Source of the DNA: Trichomonas tenax
Lineage: Eukaryota; Parabasalia; Trichomonadida; Trichomonadidae
DNA: 16,365 nucleotides
Direction: 5' to 3'
Assembly (NCBI GenBank): GCA_023091735.1
Contig: JALKBU010001126.1
Coordinates: 1-16,365 of the forward strand
Of the stretch, positions 8,029 to 16,265 are shown piece after piece. Numbering within the stretch: the first letter of the stretch is position 1; each line of letters opens with the position of its first letter. The translations under genes and the position numbers were made by a program. Under the pieces are notes generated by a model. It searched no databases and was not told the origin of the DNA. It saw only the letters and a list, made by a program, of their open reading frames with translations.

Positions 8029-10187
8029 AGTGATTTCTCAAATTTATATCATCCCACAATTTTGAATACCTGAAAAATTGATAGCATAAACAGCTACAGC
8101 ATTAAAATCGTGCTTTTCATCATTAAGAGATTACATACAGCTAACCAAAAGAGAACATTCAAATTTTCACTATTGGAAAAACAGTTCAATTCATTGTGCA
8201 AAATATAGTAAATGTTAAAAAGTTTATTAATTTGAATATTCACAATTTTTTGATAATTATATCGTTCACTTCTCAAATGTTTATGATTTTAAAATTTTAT
8301 TTCGATGATTTTTAATTACCATAGTTTGTAACTAATACGGAGGGTTTTTAAATATTTTTCATTTAATTCTGGGTTTTTAAACCCATCCAAAAAAGTTTTT
8401 TGTTTTCTTTAAAGCTGGTCACTTCATTCTTTGTTATTTATGCTTAAAAGCACTCAGCCGAGATAATAATTTGACCTTTTTATTTATTCCAACAAAAAAA
8501 ATGTCAACAATCCTATAGCAGTCTAATCAATGAGTTTCTATGGGCTATGAAGTGTTTTCTATCATTTGGATTGTCCATTTTGGGAATCTGTCAAGCATAT
8601 TCAGTTACAGAAAATTATTTCAATTAAAAGAGTATATACATGTATCTGGTACCATGATAAAGACCACTATTCAGCGATTATAAAAGGAACTTGATTATTG
8701 ACATATTTGCATATTATGGAGTTTTTTGATATTATCGAGTTTTAAAGTAATGGATTTGCAATTGCGTGTGTAACATATGCAGATGTGCTATGATTTGATT
8801 CATCATCCTAATGTGAATAATTCAGTTTCATAGTGATAGATTAACTAACTTTTAGAATGAATTCATTGCAATTGAAAATAATAACAATGATATGATTTTA
8901 CTTATGATTTGTTATATAATGGAACTAACTAGAACTAATAAATGTTTAAATTTATTGAATGATTTCGGAAAACCAATAAAATAACTGAATGATTGGTTAT
9001 ATATTGAATAGACGAATGAAATTTCGATAGAATTCACAAAGATTAAGGACCGGGGAAAGTTTGGGAAATTTGGGAAAAAGGCTTTGACAATGTTCATAGA
9101 ATTTATTGTGGGTTATCGGGAATTTTAGTGACAACAAATTGATATCCTTCCATATGCTTTCACATGGATGTAGCGGACCGATTTTTTTTTTTTTTTTTTT
9201 TTGTTTACAACAGTTTTTTAAGTTCGATTTTTTATCAACAAAAGTATCGAGAAATCAATGAATCACACATCCAATCACTATCTTGCTTTCCAGTCTTTTG
9301 AGATTTTACTGGAAAAACATTGGAAACACATTGATATTATGTTGTTGCATTAACATAACAGTCAATGATTAAAAATCAATTCAATATCACAATGGAAATA
9401 CGAATGCAAATATTGATGCATCATTGGCATATTGATATCTTGTATTTTCGTCTTTTTCAATATAAATTGTGCAATCAACCAAAATGAATTATCATCCGGC
9501 AACATATATCCATTCGGTTACAATTATGCTAATGCTACAACCTAATATCGAATATATTCAAAAACAAAAGATTTGCATGAAAATCATAGCAATTATCTGC
9601 AATAATCATAATCCAACACATAGTCATATCGTGCAATAATAATTCATCCTATATCTTTAAATGATTTGATTGCGATCTTATCAAACAAAATAAGATCATA
9701 TATAGATTGTCAACCTTGCAAACATCAAAATTCTTAGACTAGCCACCTTCATTTTAACCTATCTTTCCTAAAATTTACAAAATCTCTAAAAATAAATCGA
9801 TAATATTTTCTTTTTATTGTACATATATGTTTAAATTATATAATACTCTATATTCTATTATACAGAAATGCTAAATACCTGTTTTATTTTTCGATTTTTT
9901 TGCAAAATTAAGGGGTTTCGATAAAATTTTATAAATCATTTTAATTTTCCTTTTTGGAATTAATTAATGAGTGATTTTAATTTTCTGAATATTAAAGATC
10001 TAAATCAAGAAGATTGATAAAATCAAATATAAAAATTACTGCATCTTTCAATATCGAATATTTTTCAAAAACAACCTAATCGATATGTTCTTAACATAAA
10101 ATTATATCAAAATCCAAAAATAAAAGTGGAAATCGAGTAAAACAAGAAATGCATAAGACAAGCTAAAACGTGACACAAACCAAAAGA
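8029..10187. other. 2.1-kb AT-rich gene-poor region
   Basis: I could support no gene on either strand. The longest open frames are about 60 codons and of low complexity. Visible items are an uninterrupted T21 run at 9182-9202, a local TTTGGGAAATTTGGGAAA duplication near 9060-9077, and many short ATTGAT/ATATC words. It may hold undetected decayed repeats. Confidence 0.5.
9182..9202. repeat. T21 homopolymer
   Basis: Twenty-one consecutive T on the plus strand, the longest homopolymer in the window, located in gene-free DNA. It may mark an old insertion's A-tail or be simple slippage; no target-site duplication was seen around it. Confidence 0.8.
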
Positions 10188-11046
10188 ATGCTTAATGCTT
10201 TCCAGGTGGATACGATCAAAGCCATTGAGCGAGGTTCATTAGAGGATGTCAAGAGACTTGTTATTGGTAAATTCGATATTGATAAACCAGTTTATTTCCA
10301 TTTCTAACAAACAGTTAGTTCCAGCTTTGGAGATTCCAGTAAAACCGCCGTCAAAGAGAGTTCCTTTCCCACTCATTCGCGGACCGACACCATTGGTATT
10401 CGCAATTCTTTACGAACGCACAGATATAGTAAAATACTTATTAGTCGAAAAGCACGCTAGTTTAACGGTTAAAGTTAATGGACTAAATCCTATCCACTAC
10501 GCATGTATTGTTGGCAAGCTAGATATTATGCAAATTATTCTTGAAACAAGTGAAGGTCGTGATCAAATTAATTTACTGAATGAATATATTCATTATTAAT
10601 CTTATGGTTACTCTCCACTTCACCTTGCTGCTGCTAATTCTAATATCCAAGTCGTTTTAATTCTGCTTCGCTATGGTGCTTACGTTAATCTAAATAATTT
10701 CCAATCTAGACCAGATTCCGGAAATAGCGCGTTGCACGTCTGTATGCGCAACACAGATACCACTGTAGTAGAGGCACTTTTGGCTAAAGGCGCCGATATC
10801 AAACAAACAAATGCCGAGAAAGAAACCCCTATTATGACTGCTGAATATTTCCGTAACGAGACAATGGTTAACTTTTTGAAGCAATACATGAATAATCAAA
10901 ATTGCATTAGACCTTTCGAAGTCCTTTGCAAAGAATATCTCGACAACGAGGACGAATGCGATGAATCCGAACAAATCAAGAAGCTTTCAGAGCAAATTCG
11001 TATTCTCAAAGGAAAGATTGAGGATCTCGAATCGATGAAGCAGTAA
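10188..11046 (+). pseudogene. Ankyrin-repeat protein gene with a short intron and one in-frame TAA
   Basis: Exon 1 (10188-10289, 34 codons) holds the start of an ankyrin array (AIERGSLEDVKRLVIGKFDIDKP). Exon 2 (10315-11046) continues it with units opening GPTPLVFAILYERTDIVKYLL, GLNPIHYACIVGKLDIMQIIL, GYSPLHLAAANSNIQVVLILL, GNSALHVCMRNTDTTVVEALL and ETPIMTAEYFRNETMVNFL. A charged helix ends the protein (SEQIKKLSEQIRILKGKIEDL), probably a short coiled coil. Joining the exons removes 25 nt and restores frame. A single TAA at 10597-10599, between the third and fourth units, interrupts an otherwise open 277-codon frame; the frame resumes directly with perfect ankyrin text. Translation stopping there would give 128 residues. 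The TAA could be a nonsense mutation (from CAA), an assembly error, or a readthrough site. Ankyrin proteins mediate protein binding; no partner can be inferred. The ATG chosen is the first in frame; a TGACACAA motif lies 15 nt before it. Confidence 0.8.
10290..10314 (+). other. Probable 25-nt spliceosomal intron
   Basis: The segment begins GTTTATTTCC and ends CTAACAAACAG, combining a branch-site CTAAC with the 3' AG in the fused form typical of trichomonad introns (consensus ACTAACACACAG). Left in place, the reading frame stops at TAA inside this element; removed, it joins codon CCA to TTA in phase 0 and restores continuous ankyrin coding. Very short introns of this size have been described in Trichomonas vaginalis. 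The 5' site GTTTAT is less canonical than GTAYGT. Confidence 0.75.
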
Positions 11047-11368
11047 TTTAGTTACTTTTAAATCATACCCTCAATAGCAGTAGAAAAGTTATTGAGATAT
11101 ATTACAGAAATATTCAAGCTCAAAGATTTTTGAATATCTCTATTTTTTTCCTTTTTCATCCATTTACCATCAACATAATCACTATAATAGAGATCAGAAA
11201 TATTGTTTTATATAGAAATTGACATAGTTTAAGATATTTTAGAATTTTGAATATTTTTAAGTTTTTGAAAGTGATTTATGGCAGAGAAAGATTGAAAAGC
11301 TACAAAACAGCATATTTTTATAAAACAAATAATAAATATTCTATTTCACACAACAATATAAAATATAA
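11047..11368. other. Convergent intergenic region
   Basis: About 320 AT-rich bases between the 3' ends of the ankyrin gene and the LRR gene. It presumably contains both 3' UTRs; nothing else is evident. Confidence 0.5.
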
Positions 11369-13534
11369 TTACTTTGATGACTTCTTTGATTTTCTAGATT
11401 TCTTTGCCGACTTACTTTCAGACGCAGCTTCTTGGTTTTCTGCTTGTTCTTCACCACCTTCTGGCTTTTCTTCTGTCTTATTTTCTGTCTGCTCTTGATT
11501 TTCAGGATCTTCAGATTTGCTCTTCTTCGATGGTGATTTCTTGCCTTTGCTCTTGCGAGAACCACCTCCTGCTGGTGCAGTGGCATCACTGGACTTCGAT
11601 TTAGCAGCACCATCAGCTTTAGGCTGCTTTGCTTCCTTTAAAGCGGACTCTAAAATGACACAAGCAGCTTTGTATGCGAGAATCTTATCGCGAATTTCTA
11701 CATCCAACTGATGAAGTTCTTTCTCGAATTTCTCCTTGTTTGACTCTATCTGGCGTCCAATGGAAGCAATAGCAGACATATCAGCGTTAAATCTTTCGCG
11801 TTCGTTATCCAAATCAGATGCAATTAAGTTGAATTCTGATTTTGCAACATTTAACTGATGATCGATCTTATCCAAATAGTTTCTGTTTTCATCGAGAAGC
11901 CCTCTCAGCTTCTTGGAAGCACCGCGATCGACAATCTCTAGTGTACTCAAGTTATGGATCTGGTTCTTCCTTGTGTCGACTTCTTCCTTCTTCGCATTCT
12001 CCAAACTTTCGTTGAGAGAAACAATATTATCTCTCTGAACTTTGATCATCTCTCTGCAGTTGTTTAACTCGTTCTCGAGCTCTTCAAGTGATCTAGTTCC
12101 AGATGTTGTCTTCGACTCGTTCTGCTGCTGCCAGCGATGCTTGTTTTGGCTCACGCACTTCTGGATCTGTTGAATATATGCATATGAGATGTCATTGAAG
12201 TCTATGCACAGTTTTCTGCAGTTTGAGCTGTTCTGAATGAATTTGAGAATGGGATAACCGTCTCTTACGAGGTTATTCTTCATTGATACCGCTTTGATAT
12301 TGTCTGATTTGCTTAAAACAGTGAAAATGGCGTCACATGATTTATCACCCATTTCTGTGAGGTCTAAGTACAACTGTTCGAGTCCACGCTGTGACAGAAG
12401 TGCTCTGCTAAATGCATCAAGGCCATCATCGCGAAGTGAGTTATTTGATAAATTCAATATCTGTAATCCGTGGTTTTGAGCCAATCCGAGTGCAAGCTCC
12501 TTAACGCCACTCATATCAATCTTGCATGCTTGCAAAATTAAAGCTTTAAGTGTGCTATTTGTCGCTAAAACTTTGGAAAATACTTCAGCGCCTCTTCCTG
12601 TGAGTGGATTCTTCGTTAGGTTGAGTTCTGTAATAGCTTCACATGTGGTGATGGAGGTAGCAATGATAGACACAAATTTCGCTGTTAATCCATTGTTCGA
12701 TAAATCAATCACGTGAACCGTTTTGTTTTGCTTGAAGAATGATGCGAAATATGATCCACAGTCATCCTTAAGGTGATTTCCAGCTAATCTAAGCGCAGAA
12801 ACCTTTGTGGACACTAATGCAGGTAAAATTTGTGCAACACCGCGAGATTGAACGTTATTACTTGAAAGATTGAGTTCACACAGTGTGGTGTTGCTTGCCA
12901 AGCCTTGAGCAATGACTCCAACATTTTCGACCGTTATTTCGACCATCGAAAGATCTAAATCAGAAAGAACTAAGTTATTTGCGAGCATTTGTGATAAAGC
13001 TGCCGCTGCTTCGTTTCCTATTGAGTTTCTTGTCATTCCTGGTCTGCTTCCCAATGATAAGGAGATAATTGTTTTATTCCTTCTCATTGCATTAAATATT
13101 GCTGCCATACCTTTATCTTCGATACCATTTGACGATAAATCAACCGAGACGATGCTATTTGTATTTAATATTAATTGTGCAAATTCAATCGCGCCTTTAT
13201 TGCCAATACTGTTACCAGCGAGTTGTATTACTTTGAAATTTGGGTGAACAGTGAGAATATTGTGTATTACTGATGAAGCAAGTGGTCCAATCGAAGTTGA
13301 CTCCATTGAAAAGACTTTTGAGAATGGTTTATCAAGCAATTGTCGTTCAAATCTCGTGAATAGTTTGTCTGTCTGGCGGATATTGAAATCGTCGCATTTT
13401 GCGTTAAATATTTGTCGTGCTTCTTCAAGTGAAAGTGAAAATCCGTTCTGTTGCATATCCTCGAGAACTATATCGGTCTGTGAGGCGGTTAATGATGGCG
13501 AAAGACTGACTGTTCTGCTCCATTTGTTCGACAT
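11369..13534 (-). CDS. Leucine-rich repeat (ribonuclease-inhibitor type) and coiled-coil protein
   Basis: An intact 721-residue protein. Residues about 1-80 are a non-repetitive lead. Residues about 85-450 are RI-type LRRs of about 28 residues, seen as LSLGSRPGMTRNSIGNEAAA, LNLSSNNVQSRGVAQIL, IDLSNNGLTAKFVSII, LNLTKNPLTGRGAEVF and LNLSNNSLRDDGLDAF. Residues about 478-632 are a long charged coiled coil (starting SLEELENELNNCREMI). Residues about 633-721 are a disordered tail, alternately Lys/Ser-rich and Glu/Gln-rich, ending KKSRKSKKSSK. There is no signal peptide or membrane segment, so it is cytoplasmic or nuclear and is not a BspA-type surface LRR. The architecture of RI-LRRs followed by coiled coil resembles LRRC45 and ciliary/centrosomal LRR proteins, which would suit a flagellate, but this is inference from architecture only. 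The Met chosen is the first in frame. The stop is TAAT. Confidence 0.9.
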   Translation of the reverse strand: MSNKWSRTVSLSPSLTASQTDIVLEDMQQNGFSLSLEEARQIFNAKCDDFNIRQTDKLFTRFERQLLDKPFSKVFSMESTSIGPLASSVIHNILTVHPNFKVIQLAGNSIGNKGAIEFAQLILNTNSIVSVDLSSNGIEDKGMAAIFNAMRRNKTIISLSLGSRPGMTRNSIGNEAAAALSQMLANNLVLSDLDLSMVEITVENVGVIAQGLASNTTLCELNLSSNNVQSRGVAQILPALVSTKVSALRLAGNHLKDDCGSYFASFFKQNKTVHVIDLSNNGLTAKFVSIIATSITTCEAITELNLTKNPLTGRGAEVFSKVLATNSTLKALILQACKIDMSGVKELALGLAQNHGLQILNLSNNSLRDDGLDAFSRALLSQRGLEQLYLDLTEMGDKSCDAIFTVLSKSDNIKAVSMKNNLVRDGYPILKFIQNSSNCRKLCIDFNDISYAYIQQIQKCVSQNKHRWQQQNESKTTSGTRSLEELENELNNCREMIKVQRDNIVSLNESLENAKKEEVDTRKNQIHNLSTLEIVDRGASKKLRGLLDENRNYLDKIDHQLNVAKSEFNLIASDLDNERERFNADMSAIASIGRQIESNKEKFEKELHQLDVEIRDKILAYKAACVILESALKEAKQPKADGAAKSKSSDATAPAGGGSRKSKGKKSPSKKSKSEDPENQEQTENKTEEKPEGGEEQAENQEAASESKSAKKSRKSKKSSK

Positions 13535-14407
13535 TTTTTTTTTAAATTTGGAATAAAAAACGTTTTTTGTGTTGTCACATTTTTAAATTTATCATTTTTC
13601 AATTAGTTATAACTCTGTTTGTGATTAGTTTTCGACTGACATCACCTATAACTCCTTTTCACCAAATTATAGAGATGCGTTCTACACAGGTAGTTCTTCA
13701 ATTTCACAAAGATATGTTTTTATTTCAATTTTATATCTTGAATTCAAAACATACTTATATTGACTTCAATTCATAACTTTTCATTTTATGAAGAATGAGC
13801 ATCCGAAATTCATATATTAGATATTGATATTTTATATCTTTCCAATTATACATTAACTTTCTACAATCTTCATACCATAAATAATATTTCTTTTGTATAT
13901 CAATATCATTATATCGCAACAGAATTTTATTGATTCTTTTGTTTTATAAAAATTATAAATTTACAAAAAATACACTGTAGAGATGATTTTCACTTATGAA
14001 ACAATAGACATAGATGTAGAAATGGAAAATATATAATCTAAATTATTGGAAAAGTTTGATATTTTGATCAAATTCCAACAAAATCACAAAACATAGATTA
14101 GCTACAGTAAAACGATAATAATAGAAGAATACTATGTAGTGACAAATGATAAATTACGCAATAAAGCTAAAAATAAATATGACTTGATATTATCTTTAAA
14201 ATCTGAACTTTTGTTCAAAATATAAGATCTACAAGTAATGTAACATCTAAATATCCAATAAAATAGCAATATAAAATTAATTGGCCAGTTTTCTTTAACA
14301 AATAAATTGTGCACGCTATGTAAATGCTAAATATTTAAGGATGTCGTTTTGGAAGAACCTTAGGAAAATGCAAAACGCCTAAAAATTCATATTCCAAGCA
14401 ACGATTA

Positions 14408-14437
14408 TTTTTTTGTATTTTTTTGTATTTTTTTGTA
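14408..14437. repeat. Three exact copies of TTTTTTTGTA
   Basis: Three uninterrupted 10-bp units. This is a short microsatellite-like array at the edge of the structured region; no function is implied. Confidence 0.85.
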
Positions 14438-14593
14438 AATTGCTAATATAGATATCCGGCCACTCAGTTTTTGTTGCCCTGGGATATGCTTTAGTGATAT
14501 GCCGGATTTGACACTTTTCTGGCAGTTTTTTACAAATTACATGTCAAAATTAAGTTGCGCAATTCTTTGCAGAAGTTCAGGCTATTCGAGTAG

Positions 14594-14712
14594 TATATGA
14601 AGTGTGTATTTGAGGTTCATCTTAAATTCTTCAGTGTAGGGCTTGTTTCTCCATTCCTCTCCCTCCACAAAAACAATTTACAACAGCATACCTAAAATAC
14701 ACACTTCATATA
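14594..14712. repeat. 22-bp inverted repeat bounding a 119-bp segment
   Basis: The left arm 14594-14615 begins TATATGAAGTGTGTATTT and the right arm 14691-14712 ends with its reverse complement; 21 of 22 positions pair. The 75-bp interior is unrelated and pyrimidine-rich on one side. Size and arms would suit a miniature inverted-repeat element or a strong stem-loop. I see no convincing target-site duplication outside the arms. Confidence 0.75.
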
Positions 14713-14804
14713 TGATATAAGCAAATTATAAAAATTACTTAAACCCACTTATGATTTAATAACTTTTTCAACGACTTTCTTCATTTACCCCTTAGCTCCA
14801 CAAA

Positions 14805-14831
14805 GGTGGCACTTTGCGTCAAAGTGGTACC
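14805..14831. repeat. Imperfect 12-bp hairpin with CACTTTG/CAAAGTG core
   Basis: 14805-14816 pairs with 14820-14831 at 10 of 12 positions around a 3-nt loop (CGT). It lies about 55 bases beyond the stop of the minus-strand gene 14886-15140, so it could be a 3'-end structure. Its CACTTT/AAAGTG core resembles the repeats at the right end of the window. Confidence 0.55.
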
Positions 14832-14885
14832 GACTGGGGCACATTAATGAGTAAAAATAAATTTAATATAATTTACGAAAAAATT

Positions 14886-15140
14886 TTATTTCTTAAGTCG
14901 TTGCTGAAGCCAACCGCCAGCGTCTTTGATTATTTGCCGATTTGTTGATCCGTCACATGAACCGCTCCAATAATCGACAACACCAGAACCAACATTTACG
15001 CCAGTTTCAATAGCGGTACCAATGCCAGGTTTAACAACTGATTTTATTATTTTGTCATTCACCCTAGTGGCCGCGTTTTTAATGCCTCGACCTATTCTCT
15101 TTCCTAATCTTTTTAGTTTATTCCAAAAGCCCCGAGCCAT
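14886..15140 (-). CDS. Small basic protein, possible Maverick virion component
   Basis: A complete 84-residue protein. Residues 1-35 are strongly basic and amphipathic (GFWNKLKRLGKRIGRGIK) with Trp at 6. The middle is Gly/Val-rich and weakly hydrophobic (KPGIGTAIETGVNVGSGVVD), and the end is DAGGWLQQRLKK. The pattern of a Trp-containing amphipathic helix followed by a Gly-rich hydrophobic stretch recalls adenovirus pVI-like membrane-active or DNA-condensing proteins encoded by some Polintons. I infer this from pattern only and have no homologue to show. Its stop lies in TAAA. A TCATA Inr on the minus strand (15167-15171) lies 29 nt upstream. It is divergent from the next gene, with 84 bp between the start codons. 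Confidence 0.65.
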   Translation of the reverse strand: MARGFWNKLKRLGKRIGRGIKNAATRVNDKIIKSVVKPGIGTAIETGVNVGSGVVDYWSGSCDGSTNRQIIKDAGGWLQQRLKK

Positions 15141-15166
15141 ATTTTTAGTTAAATAAAAAATTATTT

Positions 15167-15199
15167 TATGAGTTAAATATAAATTTTTATTTCTTCATA
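15167..15199. promoter_or_regulatory. Divergent promoter with mirrored Inr motifs
   Basis: TCATAAAA occurs on the minus strand (TCATA complement at 15167-15171) and on the plus strand (TCATA at 15195-15199). The predicted 5' UTRs are 29 nt and 28 nt. Both match trichomonad Inr and share the YTCATAAAA context, so the 33-bp interval is probably a compact bidirectional promoter. Confidence 0.5.
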
Positions 15200-15224
15200 A
15201 AAGAACAGTGCATTTAAGGTGAGA

Positions 15225-15721
15225 ATGAACAACAACGAAACGAAAACCGGCAACGTTGCCCAGTATTTCGAAAATTCGAAAAATTTAATACAAATAAATG
15301 ACAGAACAAGAAACTTTCAATTAAGAACGGTTGATTGTCATGATCAATCAGCCCCATTTAATGAAGGCCAGGAAACACGAATTGCGATTATACAGTATTC
15401 GAAAATCCGATTTATGATAACGTACAGCTAACTGTTAATGGCCGAAATATACCAGATCAAGTGATTAGTACTCAAGGAGCAAGATTTTTGCAGTATCAAT
15501 TAATAGAGTCTGATTTATCAAGTGGGTTGAGATGTACTAAAGAATATGAGGACTCATTAACGATTCCAAAGAATGAAAAACAGACAGGAAATAGATATAA
15601 GAACCCGTTAAGCGATGAATCAAGTTTTATGATTAATTTCCAATGTGAAAGAAGTAATGCAGGTTATTCATTTGATGGATACGATTGTATCATTAATGAT
15701 ACAATAAATTTTTTAATTTAA
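15225..15721 (+). pseudogene. Frame-broken gene of a Maverick-like element, possibly a capsid protein
   Basis: Two overlapping frames appear to be halves of one gene. The first runs from ATG 15225 to TAA 15429-15431 (MNNNETKTGNVAQYF... with acceptable coding text to about residue 53). The second opens upstream of 15386 in the -1 frame, gives sensible text such as YTVFENPIYDNVQLTVNGRN and GARFLQYQLIESDLSSGLRC, and ends at 15719-15721. The switch lies near 15370-15390, consistent with loss of one base; no slippery heptamer is visible. The full product would be about 165 residues. Beta-rich text with an NGRNIPD turn could suit a jelly-roll capsid domain, but the length is short and I have no recognised motif. 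An Inr-like TCATA lies 28 nt before the ATG. An alternative is two separate genes, which is less likely because the second frame lacks its own ATG near its start. Confidence 0.55.
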
Positions 15722-15742
15722 TGATATTTTATTTTCCAATAA

Positions 15743-16090
15743 ATGGAGGAATTAACGAAAACATATTTACGGTCTGATAAACTGGAGTTCGTATCACCGC
15801 CAGAGTTTAGCAATTCAAAATATAAAAAATATATAGGGGTTGAAGAAGTGAAGGTAAATATTAACAGAGTTTTTCCCAGTGATATAGTATGTCATGCAAA
15901 TTTCGTGGAAAAGGATGCTTATTTAGATTCTGCGGTGTGTATATGTAATGGAACAACAGTAAAGCATTTGGCAAAATATGAAATTAAGAGACCAATGAGG
16001 AGGTTTAAAATGTGGTTCAAAAATATGAAAAATGAGGATGTGATGAAATACTATAAATATCATATAACCCATTTCCTTTTAATTTATTAA
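15743..16090 (+). CDS. Small protein of a Maverick-like element
   Basis: A complete 115-residue frame, 21 nt after the previous stop and on the same strand. It is Lys/Tyr/Phe-rich, with VEEVKVNINRVFPSDIVCHA in the middle, two Cys in AVCICNG, and a basic aromatic stretch RRFKMWFKNMK near the end. There is no signal peptide. I recall similar short hypothetical proteins from trichomonad repeated elements of the Maverick type, but cannot confirm it from sequence alone. The C-terminus (KYYKYHITHFLLIY) is hydrophobic. The stop lies in TTATTAAATA, a TAAA signal. Its codon text is coherent throughout, so it is probably an expressed or recently active gene. Confidence 0.6.
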   Translation: MEELTKTYLRSDKLEFVSPPEFSNSKYKKYIGVEEVKVNINRVFPSDIVCHANFVEKDAYLDSAVCICNGTTVKHLAKYEIKRPMRRFKMWFKNMKNEDVMKYYKYHITHFLLIY

Positions 16091-16265
16091 ATACCATTTC
16101 TGATATAAAATTTATATTTTTAATTTTTGATAAAATAAACGTCAGGGTTGTTTACTTTCGATATTGCAACGTTTAAGACTAAAAAAATAAAGTTAAATAT
16201 GTGAAGTTAGAAAATGGAAACGTTAAGGCAAGCTTAGGAATGAGTCTATGACAAAAGTGAACACC

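Larger units (their letters stand above)
13535..14885. other. Intergenic region with small repeats and hairpins
   Basis: About 1.35 kb without a supported gene. From 13535 to 14340 it is plain AT-rich DNA. From about 14341 it becomes structured: a 10-bp tandem repeat (14408-14437), an ATCCGGC/GCCGGAT pair (14454-14460 and 14501-14507), a 22-bp inverted repeat (14594-14712) and a hairpin (14805-14831). This change may mark the border of a mobile element. Confidence 0.55.
14886..16090. mobile_element. Probable Maverick/Polinton-type element fragment
   Basis: Three small divergent genes of non-housekeeping type lie between structured noncoding flanks. In trichomonads such clusters usually belong to Maverick elements, large virus-like transposons. 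Within the window there is no polymerase B, integrase, ATPase or cysteine protease, so neither the element's boundaries nor its identity is proven. The element could continue beyond 16365, or this may be an isolated remnant. Confidence 0.45.

Noticed and set aside
6392..8065. Several plus-strand and other minus-strand frames across HCP
   Set aside because: The GC-rich HCP gene leaves many open shadow frames; only the 542-residue frame shows family residues.
8912..9097. 61-codon minus-strand frame
   Set aside because: Low complexity (repeated FPNFPNFP arises from a short DNA duplication) and isolated in gene-free DNA.
10206..10314. Longer intron choices in the ankyrin gene (GT at 10206, 10248, 10260 or 10267)
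   Set aside because: Those starting at 10206, 10248 and 10260 would remove good ankyrin text, and 10267 would break phase; GT at 10290 keeps both.
1890..10599. Genome-wide reassignment of stop codons as an explanation for in-frame stops
   Set aside because: Intact genes in the same window (Rab, RRM, HCP, LRR) have no internal stops and end normally with TAA, and three different stop codons would need recoding.
13567..13776. 69-codon plus-strand frame upstream of the LRR gene
   Set aside because: AT-rich, Phe/Ile-heavy, with no motif; it overlaps the likely LRR promoter.
14341..14382. MSFWKNLRKMQNA mini-frame, resembling the start of the 14886-15140 product
   Set aside because: Only 13 codons and no continuation; the FWK/FWN likeness may be chance.
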